Source: Rhizobium cauense (GTDB lineage Bacteria; Pseudomonadota; Alphaproteobacteria; Rhizobiales; Rhizobiaceae). From it: a DNA stretch of 64,000 nt. Below the pieces are notes generated by a model. It was not told the DNA's origin. It worked only from the letters and a program-made list of their open reading frames with translations, and made no database searches. Each line of letters begins with the position of its first letter. The stretch's first letter is position 1. A program made the translations under genes and the position numbers. Location: positions 124,001 through 188,000 of the forward strand of contig NZ_JAEUAT010000007.1 of NCBI RefSeq assembly GCF_019511525.1, read 5' to 3'. Positions 57,406-64,000 of the stretch are shown piece by piece.

Positions 57406-58335
57406 TCAATCACCGAAAACAGACCAGCCGGTGCGGGCCGCCAGCATTTCCAGCGCGACAGCACCGAGCTGCGAGTTGCCGACCTCGTTGAGTCCAGGCG
57501 ACCATACCGCAATAGAGGCAATGCCGGGCGCCACTGCAAAAATACCGCCACCGACACCGCTCTTGCCGGGAAGACCGACGTGATAAGCGAAGTCGCCGGA
57601 GCCGTCATAGTGGCCGCAGGTCAGCATTAGCGCGTTGATACGCCGCGCCCGCTTAGGCGACACAACGGAGTGGCCCGTCATCGGATTGGTGCCGCGAGCA
57701 GCCAGGAACAGGCCGGCCCTCGCCAATTGTTCGCAGGTCATCGACAAGGCGCATTGATGGAAATAGACGCCGAGCACGTGATCAACCGGATGGTCGAGGT
57801 TACGATAGGCCCGCATGAAGTTTGCGAGCGCAAAGTTGCGGTATCCCGTCTGCGTCTCGGACTTTGCAACGCGATCATCGATGGTGACCGACTCGTCATC
57901 CGCGAGATAGCGGACAAACCGCAGCAACTCACCAATAGCTTCGCGCGGCGCATGGCCGGCCATAACGACATCAGTGACAGCGATCGCGCCCGCATTGATG
58001 AACGGATTACGCGGAATGCCCTGCTCGTGCTCGAGCTGGACGATCGAATTGAACGCAGAGCCCGAAGGTTCGCGCCCGACCCGCTTCCACAGGCCCTCGC
58101 CGACCTTGCCGAGCGCCAGCGTCAGCATGAAGACCTTCGAGATGCTCTGGATCGAGAACGGGACATCCGCATGGCCAACGCTGTAGACCTTGCCGTCTAC
58201 CGTCACCACGCTCAAACCGAATTGGTTCGCATCGACCTTGGCGAGTTCCGGAATATAGTCCGCAACCTTCCCTTCGCCGATACGGGGTTCCAGCTCTTTG
58301 TGGATGCTGTTGAGAACTGCCTGCAAGTCCGTCAT
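57406..58335 (-). CDS. glsA: Glutaminase A
   Basis: 309-residue serine-dependent glutaminase giving glutamate and ammonia. The SxxK catalytic pair is Ser64/Lys67 in [10 protein letters not shown], with [19 protein letters not shown] and [10 protein letters not shown] conserved. The start ATG 58335 is set by GGGGAG 7 bases upstream; an open frame of 48 more residues runs through the rpsD terminator and is rejected. Length is normal. It lies between rpsD and ttcA on the minus strand. Confidence 0.94.
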   Translation of the reverse strand: MTDLQAVLNSIHKELEPRIGEGKVADYIPELAKVDANQFGLSVVTVDGKVYSVGHADVPFSIQSISKVFMLTLALGKVGEGLWKRVGREPSGSAFNSIVQLEHEQGIPRNPFINAGAIAVTDVVMAGHAPREAIGELLRFVRYLADDESVTIDDRVAKSETQTGYRNFALANFMRAYRNLDHPVDHVLGVYFHQCALSMTCEQLARAGLFLAARGTNPMTGHSVVSPKRARRINALMLTCGHYDGSGDFAYHVGLPGKSGVGGGIFAVAPGIASIAVWSPGLNEVGNSQLGAVALEMLAARTGWSVFGD

Positions 58336-58353
58336 CGTATCTCCCCAGATAAC

Positions 58354-58381
58354 AAAAAAGCCGCCCCAAGAGGCGGCTTTT
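58354..58381 (-). terminator. Terminator between rpsD and glsA
   Basis: On the minus strand a GC stem (GGCGGC / GCCGCC with flanking A and T) is followed by a run of T. Arms are 58356-58365 and 5872-81 of the same hundred (58372-58381). It ends rpsD transcription ahead of glsA. Confidence 0.8.
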
Positions 58382-58458
58382 CCGTATGCGAAAACGCCTC
58401 GCGTCCTACTGCGCCGCGCGTCGAAGACGCGTAAAGGACGCAGTAGTCCCTTAGAGAG

Positions 58459-58507
58459 ACGCATAAGCCTTTCCGACAATCGAAATTCGATTGTCGGGGT
58501 TATGCGT
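58459..58507. other. Long imperfect palindrome at the 3' end of rpsD
   Basis: Core CCGACAATCGAA-A-TTCGATTGTCGG is a perfect 12-bp inverted repeat. Outer arms ACGCATAA (58459-58466) and TTATGCGT (58500-58507) continue it, with a few unpaired bases between. The outer arm touches the rpsD stop codon. It would fold into a very stable RNA hairpin, about 100 bases before the proper terminator. Possibly an mRNA-stability element. Confidence 0.6.
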
Positions 58508-59124
58508 TAACGCGAATAGAATTCGACCACCAGATGCGGCTCCATGACGACCGGATACGGTACGTCGCCGAGCGCCGGAACGCGTGCGAAGGTAGCAACC
58601 ATCTTGTTATGGTCGACTTCGATGTAGTCCGGAACGTCGCGTTCAGCCAGGCTGACGGCTTCGAGAACCGTAACCAGCTGCTTCGACTTCTGACGAACTT
58701 CGATGACATCGCCAGCCTTGCAACGGTAGGAACCGATGTTGACGCGGACGCCGTTCACGGTCACGTGGCCGTGGTTCACGAACTGGCGGGCAGCGAAAAC
58801 GGTCGGAACGAACTTGGCGCGATAAACGACTGCGTCCAGACGGGACTCCAGAAGACCGATCAGGTTTTCGGAGGTGTCACCCTTGCGGCGTGCGGCTTCA
58901 GCGAAGATTGCACGGAACTGCTTTTCGCGCAGGTCACCGTAGTAACCCTTCAGCTTCTGCTTGGCGCGCAGCTGCACACCGAAGTCAGAGAGCTTACCCT
59001 TGCGGCGCTGACCATGCTGGCCCGGGCCGTATTCGCGGCGGTTCACCGGGGACTTCGGACGGCCCCAGATGTTCTCGCCCATACGGCGGTCAATCTTGTA
59101 CTTGGACGATTCGCGCTTGCTCAT
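58507..59124 (-). CDS. rpsD: Ribosomal protein S4
   Basis: 205 residues from ATG 59124 ([16 protein letters not shown]), the family start and length. It nucleates 30S assembly by binding 16S rRNA. The S4 domain is seen in [35 protein letters not shown], and the end reads [10 protein letters not shown]. Here it is monocistronic, between glsA and a HerA-like ATPase gene, not in the alpha operon with rpoA. Confidence 0.97.
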   Translation of the reverse strand: MSKRESSKYKIDRRMGENIWGRPKSPVNRREYGPGQHGQRRKGKLSDFGVQLRAKQKLKGYYGDLREKQFRAIFAEAARRKGDTSENLIGLLESRLDAVVYRAKFVPTVFAARQFVNHGHVTVNGVRVNIGSYRCKAGDVIEVRQKSKQLVTVLEAVSLAERDVPDYIEVDHNKMVATFARVPALGDVPYPVVMEPHLVVEFYSR

Positions 59125-59266
59125 CGTATTTCCTTTCAGAAAGTTAAAACGGTTTGTTGCCAAACCGCGTGAAGGAAACACGCCCTCCTTTGATCTTCTT
59201 TCGAGGATCCGACAGGATCATCCCATTACGCGAACAGGACAAATCCACGGGACATGTCAAATGAAA

Positions 59267-59288
59267 CACCGGACATCTCTGCCCGGTG
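59267..59288 (-). terminator. Possible terminator of the HerA-like gene
   Basis: CACCGG (59267-59272) and CCGGTG (59283-59288) with a 10-base loop; reading the minus strand, TTTCATTT follows the stem. It lies about 115 bases past the HerA-like stop and before rpsD. The rest of the 275-base gap should contain the rpsD promoter. Confidence 0.5.
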
Positions 59289-59399
59289 CTGGCGCGGTCT
59301 TTAGGGCGAAGTTGCTGGAATGTCAATCACAATTCCACACCCGCAGGTGAAACCAGCTCGTTCTGGAGCCGGCGGAACGTCTCATCACAGGCTACGCCG

Positions 59400-60920
59400 C
59401 TATTCCGCAGCGGGACGGATGTCATCGACGTCGGGTGCGTTTGCATCGCCAGGGGCCGTTTGGCAGTTCATATCGGGAAAGGCGACGATACGCTTACCCG
59501 AGAAATCCGCATGCACCACGATGGTCCCTTGCTCCTCGAAATACCCGAGTAGACGCCGTGCCCGCCGTGCCGAATGGGTGCCGTAGGCGCGCGCAATCCG
59601 GGCGTCCGATGGGCACGGCTCACCGCAGACGGCGGCCTTCGCCATCATCAGGAAAACACCCTGAAGGTCGTCGGTGACACCTGTGGAGAGCGATAGAGCT
59701 GTCGCCCAAGCTTCTGTCTCGGCCGTCGCGGCATCCACACCCGAGCGTGATATCGCGACGCGGCGCCGGAACTCCGGCAGAGACATTGGCGGGCCCGGAA
59801 CCCGGCGCATACGAAGCCGCACGAGGAAGTCCTGATACAACACCGAATCCGTTCGAAACCCGGAGCTCGGGTCGTCCAGGATCTCGTTCAGCACCGCCGT
59901 CAGCCGCTCTTCTCGCTCCTCCGCAGATAGCTCGGGCTGCGTCGCACGCGTCTCCGAGGGCGGAGCGGAGGCAGCAGGCGCCGATCGCGACAGTTCAGCC
60001 AGAATATCTGTGGTCGGCCGCGGCGCAGGTGGGGCACGACGGATGATCGGACGCTGGAACTCCTCCGGATCAGGCGTGAAGATCAGATCTTCGACGTCCT
60101 GAGGCGCATCCGGCAACGGCATCAGCTTCGGGCTCGAAGAACGCGCTGATGTCTCCACATTGCCGATCTGGATCGGCAGCGGGCGGCGCGACAGCGCCGG
60201 CCCGAGCGCAACGAAATTGCCGCGCTTCAGATCGCGGAACATTTCCGCCTGGCGGCGATCCATCCCGAGGAGATCGGCAGCGCGCGCCATGTCGATATCG
60301 AGGAAAGTGCGCCCCATCAGGAAGTTCGAGGCTTCCGCGGCGACGTTCTTGGCAAGCTTTGCCAGGCGTTGGGTCGCGATCACGCCGGCAAGACCACGCT
60401 TACGGCCTCGGCACATCAGGTTCGTCATGGCGCCAAGCGACATCTTGCGGGCATCTTCCGAAACATCGCCGCCGACAGAAGGCGCAAACATCTGCGCCTC
60501 GTCGACCACGACGAGAACCGGGTACCAGTATTCGCGGTCGGCATCGAACATGCCGTTGAGGAACGCGGCGGCCGCGCGCATCTGCTGCTCGATATCGAGC
60601 CCCTCAAGCGTCAGAACGCACGAGACGCGGTGCTGGCGGATACGATTGGCAATGCCGGCCAATTCAGCTTCCGTCCGCTCGCCGTCGACCACGACGTGGC
60701 CGAACTTGTCAGACAGAGTTACGAAATCGCCTTCAGGATCGATGATGATCTGCTGCACCCACTGGGCCGATTGCTCCAGTAGGCGGCGAAGCAGATGCGA
60801 CTTGCCGGACCCGGAATTCCCCTGCACCAGAAGACGGGTAGCCAGAAGCTCCTCGATATCGAGCGTGGCCGGATTACCTCCCGACGCCGTTCCCATATCG
60901 ATACCAACCTGCAATGTCAC
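59400..60920 (-). CDS. HerA-like DUF87 ATPase, stand-alone
   Basis: 506 residues. The FtsK/HerA-type ATPase has Walker A GNSGSGKSH (34-42), Walker B LVVVDEAQMFAP (~136-147) and an arginine region CRGRKRGLAGVIATQRLAKL. After ~250 comes a proline-rich linker, then a C-terminal region (~400-490) that looks like a winged helix (SDARIARAYGTHSARRARRLLGYFEEQGTI). HerA normally works with nuclease NurA, or with SIR2/DUF4297 in defence; no such gene is adjacent. It is probably a chromosomal DNA-processing ATPase conserved in rhizobia. Confidence 0.82.
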   Translation of the reverse strand: MTLQVGIDMGTASGGNPATLDIEELLATRLLVQGNSGSGKSHLLRRLLEQSAQWVQQIIIDPEGDFVTLSDKFGHVVVDGERTEAELAGIANRIRQHRVSCVLTLEGLDIEQQMRAAAAFLNGMFDADREYWYPVLVVVDEAQMFAPSVGGDVSEDARKMSLGAMTNLMCRGRKRGLAGVIATQRLAKLAKNVAAEASNFLMGRTFLDIDMARAADLLGMDRRQAEMFRDLKRGNFVALGPALSRRPLPIQIGNVETSARSSSPKLMPLPDAPQDVEDLIFTPDPEEFQRPIIRRAPPAPRPTTDILAELSRSAPAASAPPSETRATQPELSAEEREERLTAVLNEILDDPSSGFRTDSVLYQDFLVRLRMRRVPGPPMSLPEFRRRVAISRSGVDAATAETEAWATALSLSTGVTDDLQGVFLMMAKAAVCGEPCPSDARIARAYGTHSARRARRLLGYFEEQGTIVVHADFSGKRIVAFPDMNCQTAPGDANAPDVDDIRPAAE

Positions 60921-61005
60921 ATTCCTCTTTCAATTCGAACACGGCGTCCTAGCAGATTTGGTCGTGTCTTTGGCAACACGCCCGCATAAACCCACAGAGA
61001 AAACG

Positions 61006-62133
61006 TCAAAATCTGGGCTTCAGCATCCGCGTGAACACCAGGCTGATCGCGAGCGGAACCAGCAAGACCGCCAACCCGACGCGCAACCCCGACACCTCGG
61101 CGATGAAGCCGATCAGAGGCGGTCCGACTAGAAAACCGGTGAGCGCCATGAAGGACAGGATCGCGACATTGGCGGCCGCCGGTCGATCCCGGAGACTTGC
61201 CGCCGCGGTAACAGCCAGCGGAAAACCGACCGAGACGCCGATGCCAAGCAACGCAAACCCCGCCAGCGTCACCATACTATGCCAGGCAAAGACGACGATG
61301 AGCATGCCGGCCAAAGCCGCCACCCCACAACCACGTGCAAGCCGGATCGGCCCGAAACGTTGTTTCAGATGATCCCCACTGAAACGGCCAGCTGCAACCA
61401 TCATGGCGAAGGTCGTGTAGCCTATGCCGGTCATCATGCCATCCGTCTGAAAGACGTCCTTGAGATAGACAGCAGACCAGTCGGCGATCGCGCCTTCGGT
61501 CATGGTGATCCCGAAGACGAAGGCGCAAATGCCGAGGAGCGCGCTGCTTGGCAGCTTGAACGGCATATGTGGAGGCGCTGCACCCGCCTCGCGATCGGGC
61601 GGCAAGCGGAGACTTGCAGCAATAGCAAACGGCAGAACGACGAAGGCAGCCGCCATGATTGCCCATTCGGCGGGCGCGGCAATCGCCACCATGCCCGAAC
61701 CAAGCAGGCTGCCCGCCATGATACCCAGGCTCCAGAAGCCATGGCAGCGGTTCATGATGACGGAGCCTGTATCCTTTTCAGCGCGGTCGGCTTCGACATT
61801 CAGGCCGAGTTCCAGCGTCGACATGGCAACGCCAAGCAGTGCGAGTGCGATGAAAAGTTCGAGCGGCGTGCGCGAGAATGCCGGAAGGCAAACGATCACC
61901 GAGAAGACAAAGAACCCCGCGATAACAGTGGTCTTGCCGCCGATGCGAGCCACCACGCGCCCGGCGAAAGGCAGTGTCGTCAAAATTCCGACGGGCATGC
62001 CGAGCAAGGCCAGCGCAAGATCGGCCGGCCCGAGCTCAAGGCGAGCCTGGATTTCCGGAATGCGCGGCAACCAGCTGCCGAACGCGATCGGCTGCAGGAA
62101 AAAAATAGCCATTACAAGTTTCTGGAAGGACAT
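61006..62133 (-). CDS. MFS transporter (YbjJ/FucP-like)
   Basis: 375 residues, about 11-12 helices. Helix 1 begins LVMAIFFLQPIAFGSWLPRIPEIQARLEL and is followed by GPADLALALLGMPVGILTTLPFAGRVVARIGGK, the arrangement of YbjJ-type transporters; MNRCHGFWSLGIMAGSLLG occurs in the middle. The substrate is unknown. It is preceded by a palindrome at 62193-62211 that may be an operator. Confidence 0.87.
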   Translation of the reverse strand: MSFQKLVMAIFFLQPIAFGSWLPRIPEIQARLELGPADLALALLGMPVGILTTLPFAGRVVARIGGKTTVIAGFFVFSVIVCLPAFSRTPLELFIALALLGVAMSTLELGLNVEADRAEKDTGSVIMNRCHGFWSLGIMAGSLLGSGMVAIAAPAEWAIMAAAFVVLPFAIAASLRLPPDREAGAAPPHMPFKLPSSALLGICAFVFGITMTEGAIADWSAVYLKDVFQTDGMMTGIGYTTFAMMVAAGRFSGDHLKQRFGPIRLARGCGVAALAGMLIVVFAWHSMVTLAGFALLGIGVSVGFPLAVTAAASLRDRPAAANVAILSFMALTGFLVGPPLIGFIAEVSGLRVGLAVLLVPLAISLVFTRMLKPRF

Positions 62134-62192
62134 GCGAAAGCCTGGCGGGACGGATGCGAATCACAACCCCAGTCTGCGCAGTCATCAAGCTT

Positions 62193-62211
62193 TGCGATAG
62201 TCCCTATCGCA
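62193..62211. promoter_or_regulatory. Palindrome upstream of the MFS gene
   Basis: TGCGATAG (62193-62200) and CTATCGCA (62204-62211) are perfect 8-bp arms around TCC, about 60 bases before the MFS start and about 50 bases after the murI stop. There is no T run on the murI side, so an operator for a local repressor is the better reading. Confidence 0.45.
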
Positions 62212-62259
62212 TCGATGCTCGACGCATTTGAGCCGCCGGCAAATGTCTGCCCAACGTGC

Positions 62260-63060
62260 CTAAGCCTTGAGCCCAAATCCCTGCATCAGCCGCCGCGTGG
62301 CAAAGTCGGGATTGCCCGACGTAAAGACCGCGAAGTCGAAATTATCCGGGTGCACCGCATCGGCGACCTGCGGCACGAGGCTGCGGGCACGCCGCGCAAT
62401 GGCTTCCGCCGGATCCAGCCAATCGACCGGCCAGGGTGCCAGCCGCCGAAAGACGTTGGCCATGAAGGGATAATGCGTGCAGGCGAGGACAACGATATCG
62501 GTTTTCGAACCGTCTTTTTCCACGAAACACTGATTTATCTCGGAAAGCACCGCCTCATCGGAGACAACATCGCCACGGATGTAAGCCTCCGCCATTCGGG
62601 CGAGGTTTTCGGATCCGACGAGGCGCACATAGCACTGCTGTGCGAAGGATTGGATGAGGTCGCGCGTATAGGCGCGCTTCACGGTGCCCGGCGTCGCCAG
62701 GACCGAAACGAGCCCCGAGCGTGTGCGCTCGGCCGCCGGCTTGATCGCCGGCACAGTGCCAACGAACGTCATCTGTGGAAACGCTGCACGCAGATCGGCG
62801 CCGACAAGCGTGAACGCCGTATTGCAGGCTATGATGCAGACCTCAGGATCGTGATCGGCAAGCAGCTTGGCGAAAAGGCCGATAACCCGCTCCCTCAGCG
62901 CCTGCTCTTCCCAGCCGCCATAGGGAAACCCGGCATCATCGGCAATATAGATGAAGCCGCGCTCCGGCATCAGCACCCGCGCTTCGCGAAGCACGGTCAG
63001 CCCTCCGATGCCGGAATCGAAGACCAGAACCGGTTTCAGCTCATTCTGCGCTGCTGTCAT
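62260..63060 (-). CDS. murI: Glutamate racemase
   Basis: 266 residues supplying D-glutamate for peptidoglycan. It has [12 protein letters not shown] at the N-terminus, first catalytic Cys79 in IIACNTAF, and the second in [10 protein letters not shown] near residue 190. Length is normal. Its start lies inside the end of the preceding TrmJ-like gene (20-base overlap), so the two are translated together. Confidence 0.95.
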   Translation of the reverse strand: MTAAQNELKPVLVFDSGIGGLTVLREARVLMPERGFIYIADDAGFPYGGWEEQALRERVIGLFAKLLADHDPEVCIIACNTAFTLVGADLRAAFPQMTFVGTVPAIKPAAERTRSGLVSVLATPGTVKRAYTRDLIQSFAQQCYVRLVGSENLARMAEAYIRGDVVSDEAVLSEINQCFVEKDGSKTDIVVLACTHYPFMANVFRRLAPWPVDWLDPAEAIARRARSLVPQVADAVHPDNFDFAVFTSGNPDFATRRLMQGFGLKA

Positions 63061-63871
63061 CTTCCTGATGTTCCTTGACGTCGACGGGTGGCCGGCTCCC
63101 GCGCGGATATTTCCGCGAGAAGCGGTCCAGGGAGGAGATCACGCCGCGCAACACGCTGATTTCCTGCTCCGTGAAGGCGCGGCGGGAAAGGACTGCCCGC
63201 AGGTTGTCTACCATTTTCGGCTTTTTCGCGGGCGGATGGAAATAATTGCGAGCTTCGAGCGCTTCTTCCAACTGATCGTAGAGGCCGAAGAGCTGCTCCT
63301 TCGTGGATTGTGTCTGCGACATCGCCTGGAAAGGAACCGTTCCCACATCCTCCATGCCCGACTTCATCCACTCATAGGACATCAGCAATACCGCCTGAGC
63401 GATATTCAGCGATGCGAAAGCCGGGTTGACCGGAAACGTCACGATCTCGTCGGCAAGCGCCACTTCCTCGTTCGTCAAGCCCCAACGTTCGCGGCCGAAC
63501 AGGATGCCGGTGCCCTCGCCCGCTCGGAACTTTGTCCGCAGCGTCTTCGCCGCCACCACAGGCGAGCGAACCGGCTTGAAACCGTCCCGCTCGCGCGCTG
63601 TCGTCGCGTAGACGAAGTTCAGGTCTGCGATCGCCTGTTCCAGCGTTTCAAAGACCTTCGTGCCTTCGATGACATGATCCGCCTTCGAGGCGGCCGCCTG
63701 CGCCTTGTCATTCGGCCAGCCGTCACGCGGATTGACGAGCCGCAATTCCGCAAGGCCGAAATTGGCCATCGCGCGCGCCACCATGCCGATGTTTTCCCCC
63801 ATCTGGGGTTCGACGAGAATGATAACCGGGCCTTCTCTGAGAAGCTGCCGCTCGCTGTTCGTGCCTGCCAT
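63041..63871 (-). CDS. trmJ: SPOUT RNA methyltransferase, TrmH/TrmJ type
   Basis: 276 residues from ATG 63871 (AAAGGA 9 bases upstream); a longer open frame is not used. SPOUT motifs are [34 protein letters not shown] (motif 1), [20 protein letters not shown] (motif 2) and [19 protein letters not shown] (motif 3, knot). TrmJ 2'-O-methylates tRNA position 32; TrmH-like alternatives are possible. It overlaps murI by 20 bases. Confidence 0.88.
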   Translation of the reverse strand: MAGTNSERQLLREGPVIILVEPQMGENIGMVARAMANFGLAELRLVNPRDGWPNDKAQAAASKADHVIEGTKVFETLEQAIADLNFVYATTARERDGFKPVRSPVVAAKTLRTKFRAGEGTGILFGRERWGLTNEEVALADEIVTFPVNPAFASLNIAQAVLLMSYEWMKSGMEDVGTVPFQAMSQTQSTKEQLFGLYDQLEEALEARNYFHPPAKKPKMVDNLRAVLSRRAFTEQEISVLRGVISSLDRFSRKYPRGSRPPVDVKEHQEDDSSAE

Positions 63872-63928
63872 GACGCTGGATCCTTTTGTTATGGGCGGAA
63901 TAGCCAAGCCGGGCCGAAACGGCAAGGG

Positions 63929-64000
63929 TCAAGCGTTCGGGTAGAGTCTGTCCAGCGTCGAGGCAATCATTTCCACGCCAAGGCGCGCGTCGGCATGGGA
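63929..64000 (-). CDS. 3' end of an unidentified gene, cut by the window edge
   Basis: 24 codons on the minus strand including the stop (TGA at 63929-63931); the visible end reads ADARLGVEMIASTLDRLYPN followed by Ala and stop. The composition looks coding and helical. The gene begins beyond base 64000 and lies 57 bases upstream of trmJ in the same direction. Too short to name. Confidence 0.5.
   Translation of the reverse strand, partial: SHADARLGVEMIASTLDRLYPNA

Noticed and set aside
57406..58479. Glutaminase with an N-terminal extension to 58479
   Set aside because: The extension reads through the rpsD terminator; ATG 58335 has GGGGAG at correct spacing.
59400..60920. HerA-like gene as part of an anti-phage system
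   Set aside because: No SIR2, DUF4297, NurA or other effector gene is adjacent, and the neighbours are housekeeping genes.

Overview
The window is a chromosomal segment of an alphaproteobacterium of the Rhizobiaceae, most likely Rhizobium or Ensifer (Sinorhizobium). It is GC-rich throughout. The evidence for the assignment is the suf operon layout (group I desulfurase, sufB, C, D, S, a DUF59 gene, sufA) behind an Irr-type iron box, the small palindromic repeat typical of rhizobial intergenic regions, DUF982 and DUF1127 proteins, and the split purS/purQ/purL enzyme. Most of the window is housekeeping sequence. No rRNA, tRNA, CRISPR array, prophage or intact insertion sequence was seen.

Layout. 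1-2.8 kb: 3' part of gcvP. 3-8.3 kb: a small accessory stretch with a DUF982 protein, an exported alpha/beta hydrolase, a GT90 sugar transferase facing a UDP-glucuronate decarboxylase (UDP-xylose synthase), a lone acyl carrier protein, a mini flagellar-rod-like protein and a LysE exporter. 8.3-15.5 kb: suf iron-sulfur operon on the minus strand. 15.7-25 kb: hydrolase, diguanylate cyclase, anmK, tyrS, a large AsmA/YhdP-like protein, and a Bcp peroxiredoxin overlapping a ferritin-like DUF455 gene. 25-28.5 kb: M23 peptidase, RhlE helicase, NUDIX. 28.5-33.7 kb: a tightly overlapping minus-strand operon (MoxR ATPase, CoxE-like VWA protein, XdhC split into two genes, MoeA/MobA-like fusion, TfoX-N protein) that looks like a molybdenum-hydroxylase maturation set without its enzyme. 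33.7-43 kb: flavin reductase, orphan ABC binding protein, rpe, purB, membrane proteins, a 29-residue membrane microprotein candidate, and a PAS-GGDEF-EAL protein. 43-52 kb: the purC-purS-purQ / purL block, interrupted by a coiled-coil orf, a lipoprotein, and a divergent DUF1127/MocR pair; then bolA and grxD flanking an antisense membrane hydrolase. 52-55.5 kb: tandem Bcr/CflA transporters, a 275-bp MITE-like element with perfect 33-bp terminal inverted repeats, and a second LysE exporter. 55.6-64 kb: inositol-phosphatase family protein, ttcA, glsA, rpsD, HerA-like ATPase, MFS transporter, murI, a TrmJ-type methyltransferase, and the 3' end of an unidentified gene.

How the genes work together. 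Iron-sulfur and iron biology recurs: the suf operon with its Irr-like site, bolA plus monothiol glutaredoxin, TtcA (an Fe-S enzyme) and DUF455. De novo purine synthesis is represented by purB, purC, purS, purQ and purL. Two c-di-GMP enzymes are present, one with a candidate hairpin at its start. The most interesting unexplained items are the UDP-xylose/GT90/ACP group, the MITE-like element inserted exactly at a stop codon, the microprotein, and the MocR operator cluster.
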